Shown piece after piece: positions 25,103-33,725 of a stretch of 60,361 nucleotides of DNA; positions within the stretch are counted from its first letter, which is position 1, and the number at the start of each line of letters is the position of its first letter. The translations under genes were made by a program, and so were the position numbers. The notes beneath the pieces were generated by a model, which saw nothing but the letters and a program-made list of their open reading frames with translations, did not search any database and was not told the origin of the DNA. Origin of the DNA: Pseudomonadales bacterium (GTDB lineage: Bacteria; Pseudomonadota; Gammaproteobacteria; Pseudomonadales; Azotimanducaceae); the NCBI GenBank assembly GCA_028277965.1, contig JANQFF010000233.1, positions 1 through 60,361 of the forward strand. The letters run 5' to 3'.

Positions 25103-26231
25103 GAGCGTCTCCTATAGCGTTCTTATCGGATGCCTCTTGCATGCCTAACTTGTCCTCCTCCGTGTGCAATCTGTATGGCTTGTTTTTATCTAAGGGCACA
25201 AAGCCACTCAACTCCAACATTCGTCCCAAAAAACATAGGGCAGAATTTGGGTCGTCCCGCTTGAGAGTGGTCGTAATCACTACGTAGTGACTCCCCGTTT
25301 TTGCCATAACGTATGCTTGGGTGGTGACCTCTTCCTCTGCGGACAAATACTGATCTACTTCCATCGGTGCAAAGCAGCCGACAGCGCTTGCAAGTTTCTT
25401 TCTGGCGGAGGTCAATGCGTTATTCCGGCGAAGGCGAATCCGGGGAACGACTCTGAGAAGCGAACTGTTTCCGAATTCGGGGTCGTCCAACATGACGTAT
25501 GAAAATCGAGTGTCACTCACACCATCGCAGAATCCAGCACACTGCTCCGCAATCGTTGCCAGCCGTGCAGAATCAGCGAAACCAACCCATGGAATGCGAT
25601 CGGTTTTACGACCTACCTCACGACTTTTGTTGGAGAGATTTCGCAATCTACGATGCGCAGCGAGTCCGTCTGATAGGTTTACAGGCAATCGTGTGATCAA
25701 TCGAAGGACGTGGGAAAATCTATAAACGTCCACATCTTCAAGACACTCCCCTGCTAACTGCTCGATTGACATCTGATGTGCGAGCGTCCCTCTGAGGCTC
25801 TCCACTGAGCCGGCCGAGCGAAACCGATCGACAAAGCCATCGCTAATGACTTTGAGTGGACCGGGCGTTGCATTTCTTTTCAGTCGAATCTCTTGCCACA
25901 ACCGTTCCGCATCAATCGAAATGCCGTGAGCTAGATCTTCGTCAGATAAACTACTCACCCGAGCCAGGAATGTGAGATTCGGGTATGCGTCATTGATCTC
26001 GTAGTAGGAATTCGTCGTTGCGTCCACCATTCGGTCAACGATCGTTGAATTCGTCAGGATCGGTTCGATGCTGCAACCATCAGGCACCTCAACGTGTTCA
26101 TTCCACAACTCTAGTAGCGATTTGACGACATCACGAGTCAGTCGCTCATCTTGAAACAGAGAAAGCGAACCGTTCGCACTGTGGATGTACCTAGCAAGTA
26201 AATTGCTCTTGAATTTTCGTGCGGAGGTCAT
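25086..26231 (-). CDS. Uncharacterised 381-residue protein of island operon A
   Basis: No signal peptide and no membrane helix. The first half is acidic-helical; the centre contains VGRKTDRIPWVGFADSARLA and VSDTRFSYVMLDDPEFGNSS, followed by a very basic patch RIRLRRNNALTSARKK (about residue 290) that could bind nucleic acid or phospholipid. A beta-rich segment near residues 325-360 (AYVMAKTGSHYVVITTTL) follows. I cannot place it in a family. Its ATG overlaps the stop of the 270-residue gene (ATGA) with AGGAG upstream, so the two are coupled. Confidence 0.72.
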   Translation of the reverse strand: MTSARKFKSNLLARYIHSANGSLSLFQDERLTRDVVKSLLELWNEHVEVPDGCSIEPILTNSTIVDRMVDATTNSYYEINDAYPNLTFLARVSSLSDEDLAHGISIDAERLWQEIRLKRNATPGPLKVISDGFVDRFRSAGSVESLRGTLAHQMSIEQLAGECLEDVDVYRFSHVLRLITRLPVNLSDGLAAHRRLRNLSNKSREVGRKTDRIPWVGFADSARLATIAEQCAGFCDGVSDTRFSYVMLDDPEFGNSSLLRVVPRIRLRRNNALTSARKKLASAVGCFAPMEVDQYLSAEEEVTTQAYVMAKTGSHYVVITTTLKRDDPNSALCFLGRMLELSGFVPLDKNKPYRLHTEEDKLGMQEASDKNAIGDAHEYET

Positions 26232-27040
26232 ACGAACTCTCCTCGGGCAGATGCAAACTCGTTCGGAAACATCCTAGTCAAGGGATCGACCACGGAGGGT
26301 GATGTAGCACACGCATTATTGATTAGATCGCAAAACCCGACACCGACTAGTTCTGTCGCCACACGGGAAGATTGCTTTAAGTCAGAAACTTCTGAAAAGA
26401 GGCAGGTTTCGAACAAGACTCGATTCAAAAGGTTTCTATCCAAAGTCACCAGATCACGTTCACGCTGTGGATTGACGTTCACAGGGATTCGATCGTAGAG
26501 ATCCAAGTGATTCTCAAAGAGTGCGGTTGTTCGTCGTGCAGCTAGGTGTTCTATAGAAACACCGTTCGCCCTTGCCAACTCCCCAGTCTGTCCCATCGAC
26601 GTAGCGAACAAACTACCTAGTTGACACTTCTGGAACGCAAAAACGTTAGCGTGTGAGTCCGCCGCCGCCCCAACATGGGAAGACACTCCTGCTCGGATCT
26701 CTGTTTCCAACTTTTTTAGAGACCCGCCCTTTAGTCCTTTTTCAAATTCGATAAATGTCCCCCCGAGGTGCTCTTCGGAGACCAAACTGCGAACAATGCC
26801 ATCTAACTTCTTCGCCAAACACCGCTGAGGAGTCGATTCAATTGACTGGTCAGGCCGGCAGCTTCTTGTGTACTGGAGAAGTACCCTAAGGCTTGCAGCA
26901 TCAAAGTGTACGGAATCAATCTCAGCGACAATCGGCTCATACGATAGTTGCCATTGATTAGGAGCTAGGTCCAATAACCAGTCGATGAAAGAGTGCATCC
27001 GCAAACTTTGTTGCGGTGCGAAGAGAAGCGACTGCTGCAT
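26228..27040 (-). CDS. Uncharacterised 270-residue protein, first gene of island operon A
   Basis: Soluble protein without recognised motifs. It begins MQQSLLFAPQQSLRMHSFIDW, includes a basic Lys/Gly segment (EKGLKGGSLKKLE, about 105-115) and an ARRTTALFENHLDLYDRIP stretch. SD AGGA lies nine bases before the ATG. It is divergently arranged with the membrane protein/subtilase operon, sharing a 171-base intergenic region, which suggests common control. Its last four bases (ATGA) overlap the next gene. Confidence 0.72.
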   Translation of the reverse strand: MQQSLLFAPQQSLRMHSFIDWLLDLAPNQWQLSYEPIVAEIDSVHFDAASLRVLLQYTRSCRPDQSIESTPQRCLAKKLDGIVRSLVSEEHLGGTFIEFEKGLKGGSLKKLETEIRAGVSSHVGAAADSHANVFAFQKCQLGSLFATSMGQTGELARANGVSIEHLAARRTTALFENHLDLYDRIPVNVNPQRERDLVTLDRNLLNRVLFETCLFSEVSDLKQSSRVATELVGVGFCDLINNACATSPSVVDPLTRMFPNEFASARGEFV

Positions 27041-27211
27041 GTTCGAGGTCCTACGTCAGGTTTTGCAGCAACATCTACCTTTGCAATCAAGATCTGAAGT
27101 GAGAGTTGGACATTTTTGCACACTAACCCAACGAAGAATGCGGCAAAATTTCTCCTATGCTAGATTCAGCTCTTCCGGTATACACAAGCGTCAGCTACAG
27201 GGAAGGTAACT
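27041..27211. promoter_or_regulatory. Divergent control region of the island
   Basis: 171 bases between the two divergent operons. It should hold both promoters, but I find no good -35/-10 pair by eye. GTTGG (27105-27109) and CCAAC (27128-27132) form a spaced inverted repeat that could be a regulator site. A+T-rich in the middle. Confidence 0.35.
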
Positions 27212-27634
27212 ATGGACAGGAACATTGGATCTCCAACAAGGCAAGTCTTCAATGCGCTGGGAGATCAAACCACGACCGAAGGATCGCAGGAAACCTACCA
27301 ACAAAAGCTCTTTCAGTTGATTCCTGCGGAGATTGTCGCTTTGTACCTAACTTTAGAGGCGATATACCTATCGAGCCGAACAGATCTTTCAACAATCGTT
27401 TATTGGGGTCTCTTCGTATTCTGCCTGGCATTGTGCCCAGTTTATCTTTCAAAGCTACAAAGCGTAGTTAACCGACGCCAACTTGTCTTCTCTACAGGGG
27501 CATTTGTGGTCTGGATTATCACTCTAGGTGGCCCTTTCGAATTCACTTTTGCTGACAGTTGGACGGCTACGTATGGAGCCTTACTTCTTCCAATGTATAC
27601 CGCGCTCACTCCTCTTTTCGTCGAGCCGAAGTAG
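27212..27634 (+). CDS. Small polytopic membrane protein of island operon B
   Basis: 140 residues. A soluble N-terminus of about 35 residues is followed by four likely membrane helices (PAEIVALYLTLEAIYL, TIVYWGLFVFCLALCPVYL, LVFSTGAFVVWIITLGG and TYGALLLPMYTALTPLF). No family recognised. SD GGAAGG precedes the ATG by seven bases. The stop is two bases from the ATG of the subtilase gene, so the pair is co-translated. It could anchor or be the target of the protease. Confidence 0.68.
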   Translation: MDRNIGSPTRQVFNALGDQTTTEGSQETYQQKLFQLIPAEIVALYLTLEAIYLSSRTDLSTIVYWGLFVFCLALCPVYLSKLQSVVNRRQLVFSTGAFVVWIITLGGPFEFTFADSWTATYGALLLPMYTALTPLFVEPK

Positions 27635-27636
27635 TC

Positions 27637-28764
27637 ATGAACTCGACGGGATTCCTGACAATCGCGACAAGTAGCTTGCAAGAAAAGCCTCAGCAACGCG
27701 AGATCTTTGCAAGGATAGAAGATGCTCTCACCCAGTATCAGCACGAGGACGTCTATACAGAAGAGCAGTCCGAAAAAGTGCGCAAACGTACGGGCGACGG
27801 ATTACCTAAACTTTTTGTAGTAAGTATTAACGAAGACGTGGATGCTCTGGCACCGCGAATTCGAGATATCGACCCCGGGGCGTTGATTTTCGAGCCACCT
27901 GAAAGAAACGTTCACTGGCACACAGGCCGTGGTACTGAGGAATCTCATTGGGCATATGACCTTATCAATTGGACCACCGCTTCCGCCAGCAACGAGATCC
28001 CAGATGCGGCAGGATGTCGAGTTGCGGTGATCGACACTGGCGTCGACGCCGCACATCCCGCGCTTCGTATCGCACAATATGTCGATTTCACCAACACAGG
28101 CCTAAATGACCAGCCTGGTCATGGTTCGCATGTTGTTGGACTAATTAGCGGTTTGTTTACGCAGAACGAGTTCTTCGGAGGTGTTTCCAACGCAAATATT
28201 TCCATGCTCAAAGCCTTTTCTCGAACAAAGATGACCAATCCTACGCCTTACTACAACGCACTTGCTCATGTATTGGCAGGCGACTTCAACATTTTGAATC
28301 TCAGCAACGGAACCGGACCAGTAGAGGATATGCACGAAAGCTACATGTTAAGAAGAATCATCGGCGCGGGAACATCAGTTGTTGCGGCGACCGGAAATAC
28401 TGGTGGGAATCAGGTGAGCTACCCTGCGACGATTCAGGAAGTCATTGGTGTAGGGTCATGCGATCGGTACGGACAAAACTCGGCTTTCAGCTGCTACGGT
28501 CCCACTCTCGATGTCCTCTCCCCCGGAGAAAAGCTACACTCAACCATTCCAATAACTCTTGGAAGTTTTGGGGATCTAACTGGGACTTCAATGGCTACCC
28601 CGCTCGTGTCGGGTGCAGTTGCCCTACTAATATCAAAGGACCAAACGTTAACTCCATCCCAAATTTCTCAAATAGTGAGGACAAATTCGCAAAATCATCC
28701 TGCAATTTCGTCAAATAGCGGAGTGGGTGTGCTCGATGTCTATGCTATGCTACGCGCGGTTTAA
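27637..28764 (+). CDS. Subtilisin-like serine protease (family S8) without signal peptide
   Basis: 375 residues with the full catalytic set: Asp133 in VAVIDTGVD, His162 in GHGSHVVGLISG, oxyanion Asn254 in AATGNTGG and Ser318 in GTSMATPLVSGAVALL. The first 125 residues are not an ordinary I9 propeptide and there is no secretion signal, so the enzyme should act in the cytoplasm. An earlier in-frame start (27559) lies inside the membrane-protein gene; the ATG at 27637, two bases after that gene's stop, is preferred. A hairpin and then a small I9-like gene follow. Intracellular subtilases of this kind often process partner proteins. Confidence 0.9.
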   Translation: MNSTGFLTIATSSLQEKPQQREIFARIEDALTQYQHEDVYTEEQSEKVRKRTGDGLPKLFVVSINEDVDALAPRIRDIDPGALIFEPPERNVHWHTGRGTEESHWAYDLINWTTASASNEIPDAAGCRVAVIDTGVDAAHPALRIAQYVDFTNTGLNDQPGHGSHVVGLISGLFTQNEFFGGVSNANISMLKAFSRTKMTNPTPYYNALAHVLAGDFNILNLSNGTGPVEDMHESYMLRRIIGAGTSVVAATGNTGGNQVSYPATIQEVIGVGSCDRYGQNSAFSCYGPTLDVLSPGEKLHSTIPITLGSFGDLTGTSMATPLVSGAVALLISKDQTLTPSQISQIVRTNSQNHPAISSNSGVGVLDVYAMLRAV

Positions 28765-28766
28765 GG

Positions 28767-28783
28767 ACTCACCTCGTGTGAGT
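28767..28783 (+). promoter_or_regulatory. Hairpin between subtilase and inhibitor-like gene
   Basis: ACTCAC (28767-28772) and GTGAGT (28778-28783) pair around a five-base loop, starting two bases after the subtilase stop and ending 11 bases before the next ATG. There is no U-run. It could stabilise the upstream mRNA or set the ratio of protease to inhibitor-like protein. Confidence 0.4.
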
Positions 28784-28794
28784 GCAGGTCCATT

Positions 28795-29052
28795 ATGTCC
28801 TATTTGACGATTCGTTTTGAACAGGCCGACACCACCATGAACGTAACTTCGTGGCTGGAGCGCTTTTTGGGGCGACATCAAAGTGATATCCGGTCTGTCT
28901 CCCCTATACATGAGCAACTCGGTAAGTCCGACGTATTCGTCGTTGAATACACTGGCGATGACGTGGAAGACGCTATCTCCGGTTTAAATCAAGCCGATAC
29001 GATCGCATATTGCTCTATTGCGCCCCCTCGCGAAATTTACAACCAAAACTAA
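28795..29052 (+). CDS. Small protein resembling a free-standing subtilase propeptide/inhibitor (I9-like)
   Basis: 85 residues. The pattern by eye is beta (YLTIRFE), helix (VTSWLERFLG), beta (IRSVSPIHEQL), beta (DVFVVEYTGDD), helix (VEDAISGLNQA), beta (TIAYCSIAPPREIY). This beta-alpha-beta-beta-alpha-beta order and the C-terminal xxAYCSIAPP tail resemble subtilisin propeptides, whose C-terminal tail occupies the protease active site. It follows the subtilase by 30 bases. The protease itself lacks a typical propeptide, so a trans-acting chaperone/inhibitor is plausible. Assignment is by pattern only. Confidence 0.6.
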   Translation: MSYLTIRFEQADTTMNVTSWLERFLGRHQSDIRSVSPIHEQLGKSDVFVVEYTGDDVEDAISGLNQADTIAYCSIAPPREIYNQN

Positions 29053-29117
29053 CCTGCGATTGTTGCTCTTGAACACCGAGGTTGAATACCTAGCTTGAGG
29101 TTAGATCGGCACACTAT

Positions 29118-29429
29118 CTAGGCAACACTCTTGGGTTTTTCAGCCTTCCTGTTCTCTAGAAATCTCACATCACTATCCTTCGTTTTCTTGGCCTGGTCAT
29201 TCCGGTCGGGAACCGCGATGACTTGGTCTTTGCCGATGTAACTCACGAAGAAGTGGCCTTGTTCGGGGAGCTGAGACACGTGACAGCTGAAATGCCACGC
29301 CCGGGCAAATACTCATCGCAGCTCTTCGGAAAAGATTTCAGGGTTGAAATATTCGTCGATCAACCAGGCTCTTCTCAACGTCGATCCAGGAACGAGGGGC
29401 CGCACCCCCTTGCAGTTTTTTTTCGACAT
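29118..29429 (-). pseudogene. Truncated Rieske ring-hydroxylating dioxygenase alpha-subunit remnant
   Basis: The minus-strand frame starting with ATG at 29429 (SD GGGGAAGAG) reads SWLID/EYFNPEIFSEEL-type sequence, then TGA (29313-29315, CGA-to-TGA by one transition is likely), then VFARAWHFSCHVSQLPEQG and YIGKDQVIAVPDR. This is the region just before the Rieske C-x-H motif in aromatic-ring hydroxylases. Similarity ends near 29205 and no Rieske cysteines follow; the frame closes at 29118. Both the nonsense codon and the lost remainder mark it as dead. The loss point is the probable right edge of the island. Confidence 0.75.
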
Positions 29430-29612
29430 GTCTCTTCCCCCTGGACGTCAGCGTACTAAGTGTCGACAGCTCACGTCTAGAGACAGCTACAGTCTGTTGT
29501 TCATACCTCCCTCCGGTATTTACCTGCCGTGTATGGATACAGAATGAGTATCAGGGTCCTGGTTGCAAGGATATAGAGACGGTGGGTGGTGGACACCTAA
29601 GTCCAGCGATAG

Positions 29613-31202
29613 TTACTTCTGGTAAATACTCCCCACATACCCAGCTCCCGCTTCCGCATACACGTTAAAAACCAGATCCGCCCCCGCTTCTTTCAATAAC
29701 TCTTCCTCCTCGGGATACTTCGCGGTCGCCGTAACCCTCGGATCTATCGGTAACGCCTCAAGCTGCTCTATCACCTCTGCGTTAATCTCCACATTCGGCA
29801 TCGCGATCACCACAAGTTCTAGTGCCTGTGACGCGTGTACCCGGTCCCAGAAATCTGCATCAGCTGGATCACCCAGAATGACTTCTCTGCCAGCGTCACG
29901 TTGCTCGCGCACGACCACCGGGTCGATATCGACGCCGACCAGACTGGTAGTACCCCTCGCCAAAAGTGCGTCGTAGGCTCCTGACCCGAGTGCGCCCATA
30001 CCGAGAACAACGGTTGTCTTGTCGCTGATGTCGACAACTCCATCGTCGTCGATGCGGGCTTCTGTTTGAAATCCTCGCAGGTGGTCGCTGAAGCGGTTGT
30101 AGATCTGATGTGCTCCTGCATTAAGGACGGCGGCTAGCACAAACGAAAACGAAAGCGCCAGCGATAGGGCGATCACCCAGTCTCCGCTGATCCAACCGAG
30201 GTTTGCGCCGACGGCCGCGACGATGAGTCCAAACTCACTGAAATTGGTGAGGGATAACGATCCTAGAAATGCGGTGCGTGCTCGCAGCTTGAATGCGGCG
30301 AGTAGCCCGAAGAAGAGGCCAAACTTCAGGAAGACGAGAGGGGTGAGAATCAATCCAAGCGTGACCATATCCCAGGAAAGCGTGCCGGCTATGCCGATGG
30401 ACAGGAAGAATCCGAGTAGGAAAAGGTCCTTGAACCCAAGCATGGTCTTGGAAATTTCATCGGCTTTGGGGTGACTGGCAATGATGGCGCCGATGATGAG
30501 CGCCCCGAGGTCACCTTTGACGTCAACGAGTTCGAACACCTGAGCACCGCCAATTGCGAGCAGGAGGCTCAAGAGGACCAGAAGTTCACCGTGGCCAGCA
30601 CGTTGGATGAGCTGATGCAGGAGCGGTCGCAGGGGAATCAGGAGTAGCAGCGAGAGTGCCCACCAGGAGGGGAGTTTTCCGTCGGAAGCTGCAAGAAAAA
30701 TCACCGCGGCGATGTCCTGCATCACAAGGATGCCGACGGCGATACGTCCGTGCAGGGAAGTGATTTCTCCTTTTTCTTCGAGAACCTTGACGACAAAAAC
30801 CGTGCTGGAAAAGCTCAAAGCAAACGTAATGAGGATAGCCTGAGTGAGATTCAGTTCCGGAATGAAAGTGGCGCCGATCATCGCGAGGCCGTAGACGGCA
30901 AAGCCGCACAGCAAAACCGTTGCGATCATGTGGATGCTGGAGACGGCCCACACCTGGGGTCGGGCAAACGTTCTGGGGTTGAGTTTCAATCCAACGGTAA
31001 AGAGGAGCAGGGTGATACCGAGGTCGGCGAGCTTCTCCAGGAGCACATCGTTGGTGACACCGTAAGCGTTCAGTACAAAACCGGTGATTAGAAAGCCAAC
31101 GAGGGGTGGGAGGTTGAACTGTTTGGCGATGAGACCCAGTATGAACGCAAGCGCTATCCAGACGACATCGTCGAATGCAACGGCAACCCAATCGAACTCC
31201 AT
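29613..31202 (-). CDS. CPA2-family cation/proton antiporter with RCK domain (KefB/C-like)
   Basis: 529 residues. Residues 1-375 form about 12 membrane helices of a Na+/H+-exchanger fold (start VVWIALAFILGLIAKQFNLP; conserved LNLTQAILITFALSFSSTVF). Residues about 390-520 form a TrkA-N/RCK nucleotide-binding domain with GMGALGSGAYDALLARG and VGVDIDP. Family members exchange K+ or Na+ for protons under nucleotide or glutathione-adduct control. ATG start; it lies 15 bases after the serine hydrolase gene on the same strand, so co-transcription is possible. Confidence 0.9.
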   Translation of the reverse strand: MEFDWVAVAFDDVVWIALAFILGLIAKQFNLPPLVGFLITGFVLNAYGVTNDVLLEKLADLGITLLLFTVGLKLNPRTFARPQVWAVSSIHMIATVLLCGFAVYGLAMIGATFIPELNLTQAILITFALSFSSTVFVVKVLEEKGEITSLHGRIAVGILVMQDIAAVIFLAASDGKLPSWWALSLLLLIPLRPLLHQLIQRAGHGELLVLLSLLLAIGGAQVFELVDVKGDLGALIIGAIIASHPKADEISKTMLGFKDLFLLGFFLSIGIAGTLSWDMVTLGLILTPLVFLKFGLFFGLLAAFKLRARTAFLGSLSLTNFSEFGLIVAAVGANLGWISGDWVIALSLALSFSFVLAAVLNAGAHQIYNRFSDHLRGFQTEARIDDDGVVDISDKTTVVLGMGALGSGAYDALLARGTTSLVGVDIDPVVVREQRDAGREVILGDPADADFWDRVHASQALELVVIAMPNVEINAEVIEQLEALPIDPRVTATAKYPEEEELLKEAGADLVFNVYAEAGAGYVGSIYQK

Positions 31203-31217
31203 ATGAATTTCCTTAAG

Positions 31218-32618
31218 CTAAGGGGTCAGAAGAGGACCGCGTTTCTCAAATCGGAGACGTTTCACCCTCACTGCGTTGAGCTCGAGTGCTTCAATTGCAC
31301 CTCCTTCATCACGCAAAAAGTGGATCTCAGGCATCCACCAGGCGTCCCCTTTGAACGCGTCTTCCGCAGTCGGGGTTAGGCGCACGGGTTCGTTGCGGAC
31401 ATGCCGGGCTTCGAGTCCATCATCTGTGACGTTGAGAGTGTAGGTGGTGTCCAACTCCGTTGAATAGTACTCACCTTCGTAAACACTCAGATCTTCCGGT
31501 GCGTATAACTCTGTTTCCTCTGACGGTTTCTCTACCGGTTCGGTTGGCGGAGCCAGCTGGTCCTCCAGGTAAATGTCCGCAATCTTCTGCGCCAGCCGAC
31601 CGGGCTCCGCTCCCGCAAAGTTTGCAAACACCGCTATCGAAAACTGCTGCTCCGGGAAACGAAAGAAGATTGTCCGGAACCCCGCCCAGCTGCCTCCGTG
31701 GGTCATGATCGGTAATCCACGATACACACCGTTCACGATGCCCCGCGCGTACGGAATCTCGGTCCCGTCGTTCAGCACACCGCGGGTTGTGAGTTTATCG
31801 AATGCAGTTGTGCCACCCACCGCCTTTGATTCGAAGTTGATCATCCAGCGGGTGAAATCTTCGATGTTGGTATGCAGGGAGCTCGATGCCAGGGCGGTGA
31901 GCTGATCGAACACCCGGACCCAGTTGCCGTCTTCGTCCTGTGCGTAAGAGCTTGCGAGGTTGGGGATCACTTCTCGGGTGTTGTCGAGAAAGAGGGTCGA
32001 GTGCATGCCGAGCGGTTGGAAAATGGCTTCATCTGTGAGTTCGCGAAAGGTTTTCCCTGTAATCCTCTGCAGGGCTTCAGCGAGCAGGTTGTAACCCGTG
32101 TTGGAGTAGGCGTACGCGCTGCCAGGCTCGAAATTGAGGGTGGTCTGGAATTCCAGCATGCGCAGGATCTTCTCGAACGAGATTGTATCGTCCATCTCAA
32201 CGCCTGCGATCTTGAGCGTCTGGGGCCAGTCCCTTAAACCCCCTGTGTGGTTCAGGAGGTGCTGCAGGGTGATGCCGCGTCCAACCTCGAGTTCCGGGAC
32301 GTACTTCGTGACCTCATCATCGAAGCTGAGTTTGCCGTCCGCCTCGAGGAGAATGGTGGCGAGGCCCCCGAACTGTTTCGAGATGGAAGCGATGTCGAAG
32401 ACGGTCTGAGACGTGATGGGGATGTTGTGTTCGAGGTTCGCAAGCCCAAACGATTTGAGATAGACAACCTCGGTGTTCTGGACAACCGCGACCGCAACAC
32501 CGGGTCGGCTGTTGTCGATCTTGGCGAATAGCGCATCCACTCGTTCCGAGGTGTCCGCGTACGATGTCAGTGCGGACAAACAGAAACCAAAACTGAATAC
32601 CCAAATCCTTGCGAGCAT
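31218..32618 (-). CDS. Secreted serine hydrolase, class C beta-lactamase-like
   Basis: 466 residues. Signal peptide LARIWVFSFGFCLSALTSYA. The penicillin-binding/transpeptidase-like fold shows S-x2-K as SISK (FDIASISKQFG), Y-x-N as YSN (AYSNTGYN) and the third motif as THGG. After the catalytic domain a C-terminal beta-domain (about 365-466) follows, as in DUF3471-type esterases. The ATG at 32618 is preferred: GGAAGAG precedes it and the signal peptide starts there; an in-frame ATG at 32660 adds 14 residues. Probably an esterase or D-amino-acid peptidase rather than a resistance enzyme. Confidence 0.86.
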   Translation of the reverse strand: MLARIWVFSFGFCLSALTSYADTSERVDALFAKIDNSRPGVAVAVVQNTEVVYLKSFGLANLEHNIPITSQTVFDIASISKQFGGLATILLEADGKLSFDDEVTKYVPELEVGRGITLQHLLNHTGGLRDWPQTLKIAGVEMDDTISFEKILRMLEFQTTLNFEPGSAYAYSNTGYNLLAEALQRITGKTFRELTDEAIFQPLGMHSTLFLDNTREVIPNLASSYAQDEDGNWVRVFDQLTALASSSLHTNIEDFTRWMINFESKAVGGTTAFDKLTTRGVLNDGTEIPYARGIVNGVYRGLPIMTHGGSWAGFRTIFFRFPEQQFSIAVFANFAGAEPGRLAQKIADIYLEDQLAPPTEPVEKPSEETELYAPEDLSVYEGEYYSTELDTTYTLNVTDDGLEARHVRNEPVRLTPTAEDAFKGDAWWMPEIHFLRDEGGAIEALELNAVRVKRLRFEKRGPLLTP

Positions 32619-32680
32619 CGCTCTTCCGTTCGGTGGTGATATCCCGTTAATGTAACGCATTGGTCACACGGCGCCTAAGT

Positions 32681-33688
32681 ATGTTGAAACGCTTGTTGAA
32701 GATTGTCGTGGCAGTGGTGTTGGTGCTCGTCATCGGGGTGCCCCTAATCGCCTGGCTTGGTTCCTACTTCTCCCTGGATCGCGACTACGCTCACACGGAG
32801 GCAACTGCGAGCCTTGAGGTGTGTTCGCTCCAGAACCCTTCAAACGACGTGACGCTCTGTTTGATCGAAACCGGGTCTCTGACGTTTCGTGCGCGCGTAG
32901 CTGGCCTGTCGGGTACTCGTGGCAACGTCATGCTCTTACACGGGTTTCCCGAATCGTCAGTTATGTACGAGGCGATGATGCCTGTCCTTGCCAGGGCTGG
33001 ATTTCGCGTGATTGCATTCGACCAGCGCGGGTACAGTCCTGGTGCGAGGCCAGAAGGGATCGATGCGTACACCACCGATAAGCTCGGCGCTGACGTCTAC
33101 GCGGTGGCGGATGCTGTGGGTTTTGACGATTTCCATCTGATTGGTCACGACTGGGGTGCCGCGGTCGGGTGGCTCATGGTGTTTGAAAACGCCTCGCGGA
33201 TCAGAACCTGGACGTCACTCTCTATCCCGCATATGGGTGCGTATGCCGCGGCGATCGCTGAAGATCCTGACCAGCAGGAGCGAAGTGCTTATGTTGGGTT
33301 TTTCCGAATGCCGTTTGTGCCGGAGATGGTGTTCAGCTTCAACGGTTTCAGGGCGATGCGGAACATGGTGTACGCGGAGCACAGCGAAGAGGCACTGGCA
33401 GAATACATGTCGATCTTTTCTGAACCGGGGGCGCTGACAGCGGCGCTCAACTGGTACCGGGCATCCGGTTTGACTGCCGGATCGGACAATCTCGATGTGG
33501 ATATCCCAACCGCGTTCATCTGGGGTAAACACGATGCTGTTGTCGGCGAGCTTTCGCTCAAGAATCAACGTCGGTACTTCGATGGCAATCTGACGGAACT
33601 CGAGCTCGATACCGGGCATTGGCTGATGGAAACCCATCCGCGCGAGGTGACTGCAGCGGTGCTTCTGCATCTGGAGAAGAACAACTGA
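32681..33688 (+). CDS. Membrane-anchored alpha/beta hydrolase (epoxide hydrolase-like)
   Basis: 335 residues. An N-terminal hydrophobic anchor (LLKIVVAVVLVLVIGVPLIA) precedes an alpha/beta-hydrolase fold: oxyanion HGFPES, nucleophile elbow GHDWGA (Asp nucleophile as in epoxide hydrolases and haloalkane dehalogenases), a GKHDAVV acid region and catalytic His in DTGHWLMETHP. I chose the ATG at 32681; an in-frame TTG at 32660 would add seven residues and overlaps the divergent serine hydrolase's longer start. It stands alone on the plus strand. Confidence 0.87.
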   Translation: MLKRLLKIVVAVVLVLVIGVPLIAWLGSYFSLDRDYAHTEATASLEVCSLQNPSNDVTLCLIETGSLTFRARVAGLSGTRGNVMLLHGFPESSVMYEAMMPVLARAGFRVIAFDQRGYSPGARPEGIDAYTTDKLGADVYAVADAVGFDDFHLIGHDWGAAVGWLMVFENASRIRTWTSLSIPHMGAYAAAIAEDPDQQERSAYVGFFRMPFVPEMVFSFNGFRAMRNMVYAEHSEEALAEYMSIFSEPGALTAALNWYRASGLTAGSDNLDVDIPTAFIWGKHDAVVGELSLKNQRRYFDGNLTELELDTGHWLMETHPREVTAAVLLHLEKNN

Positions 33689-33725
33689 GCGTGGGAGAGG
33701 CGTATTTCTGGCGTAACGGCTCATC

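Noticed and set aside
29313-29315. Third in-frame TGA (Rieske remnant) as selenocysteine
   Set aside because: The position corresponds to an ordinary Arg-like site, not a catalytic Cys, the Rieske motif is absent, and the gene is truncated; a decayed nonsense codon is simpler.
23489-29600. Integrase and att duplication for an integrative element at tRNA-Asn
   Set aside because: I found neither an integrase-like ORF nor a second copy of the tRNA 3' end in the window.
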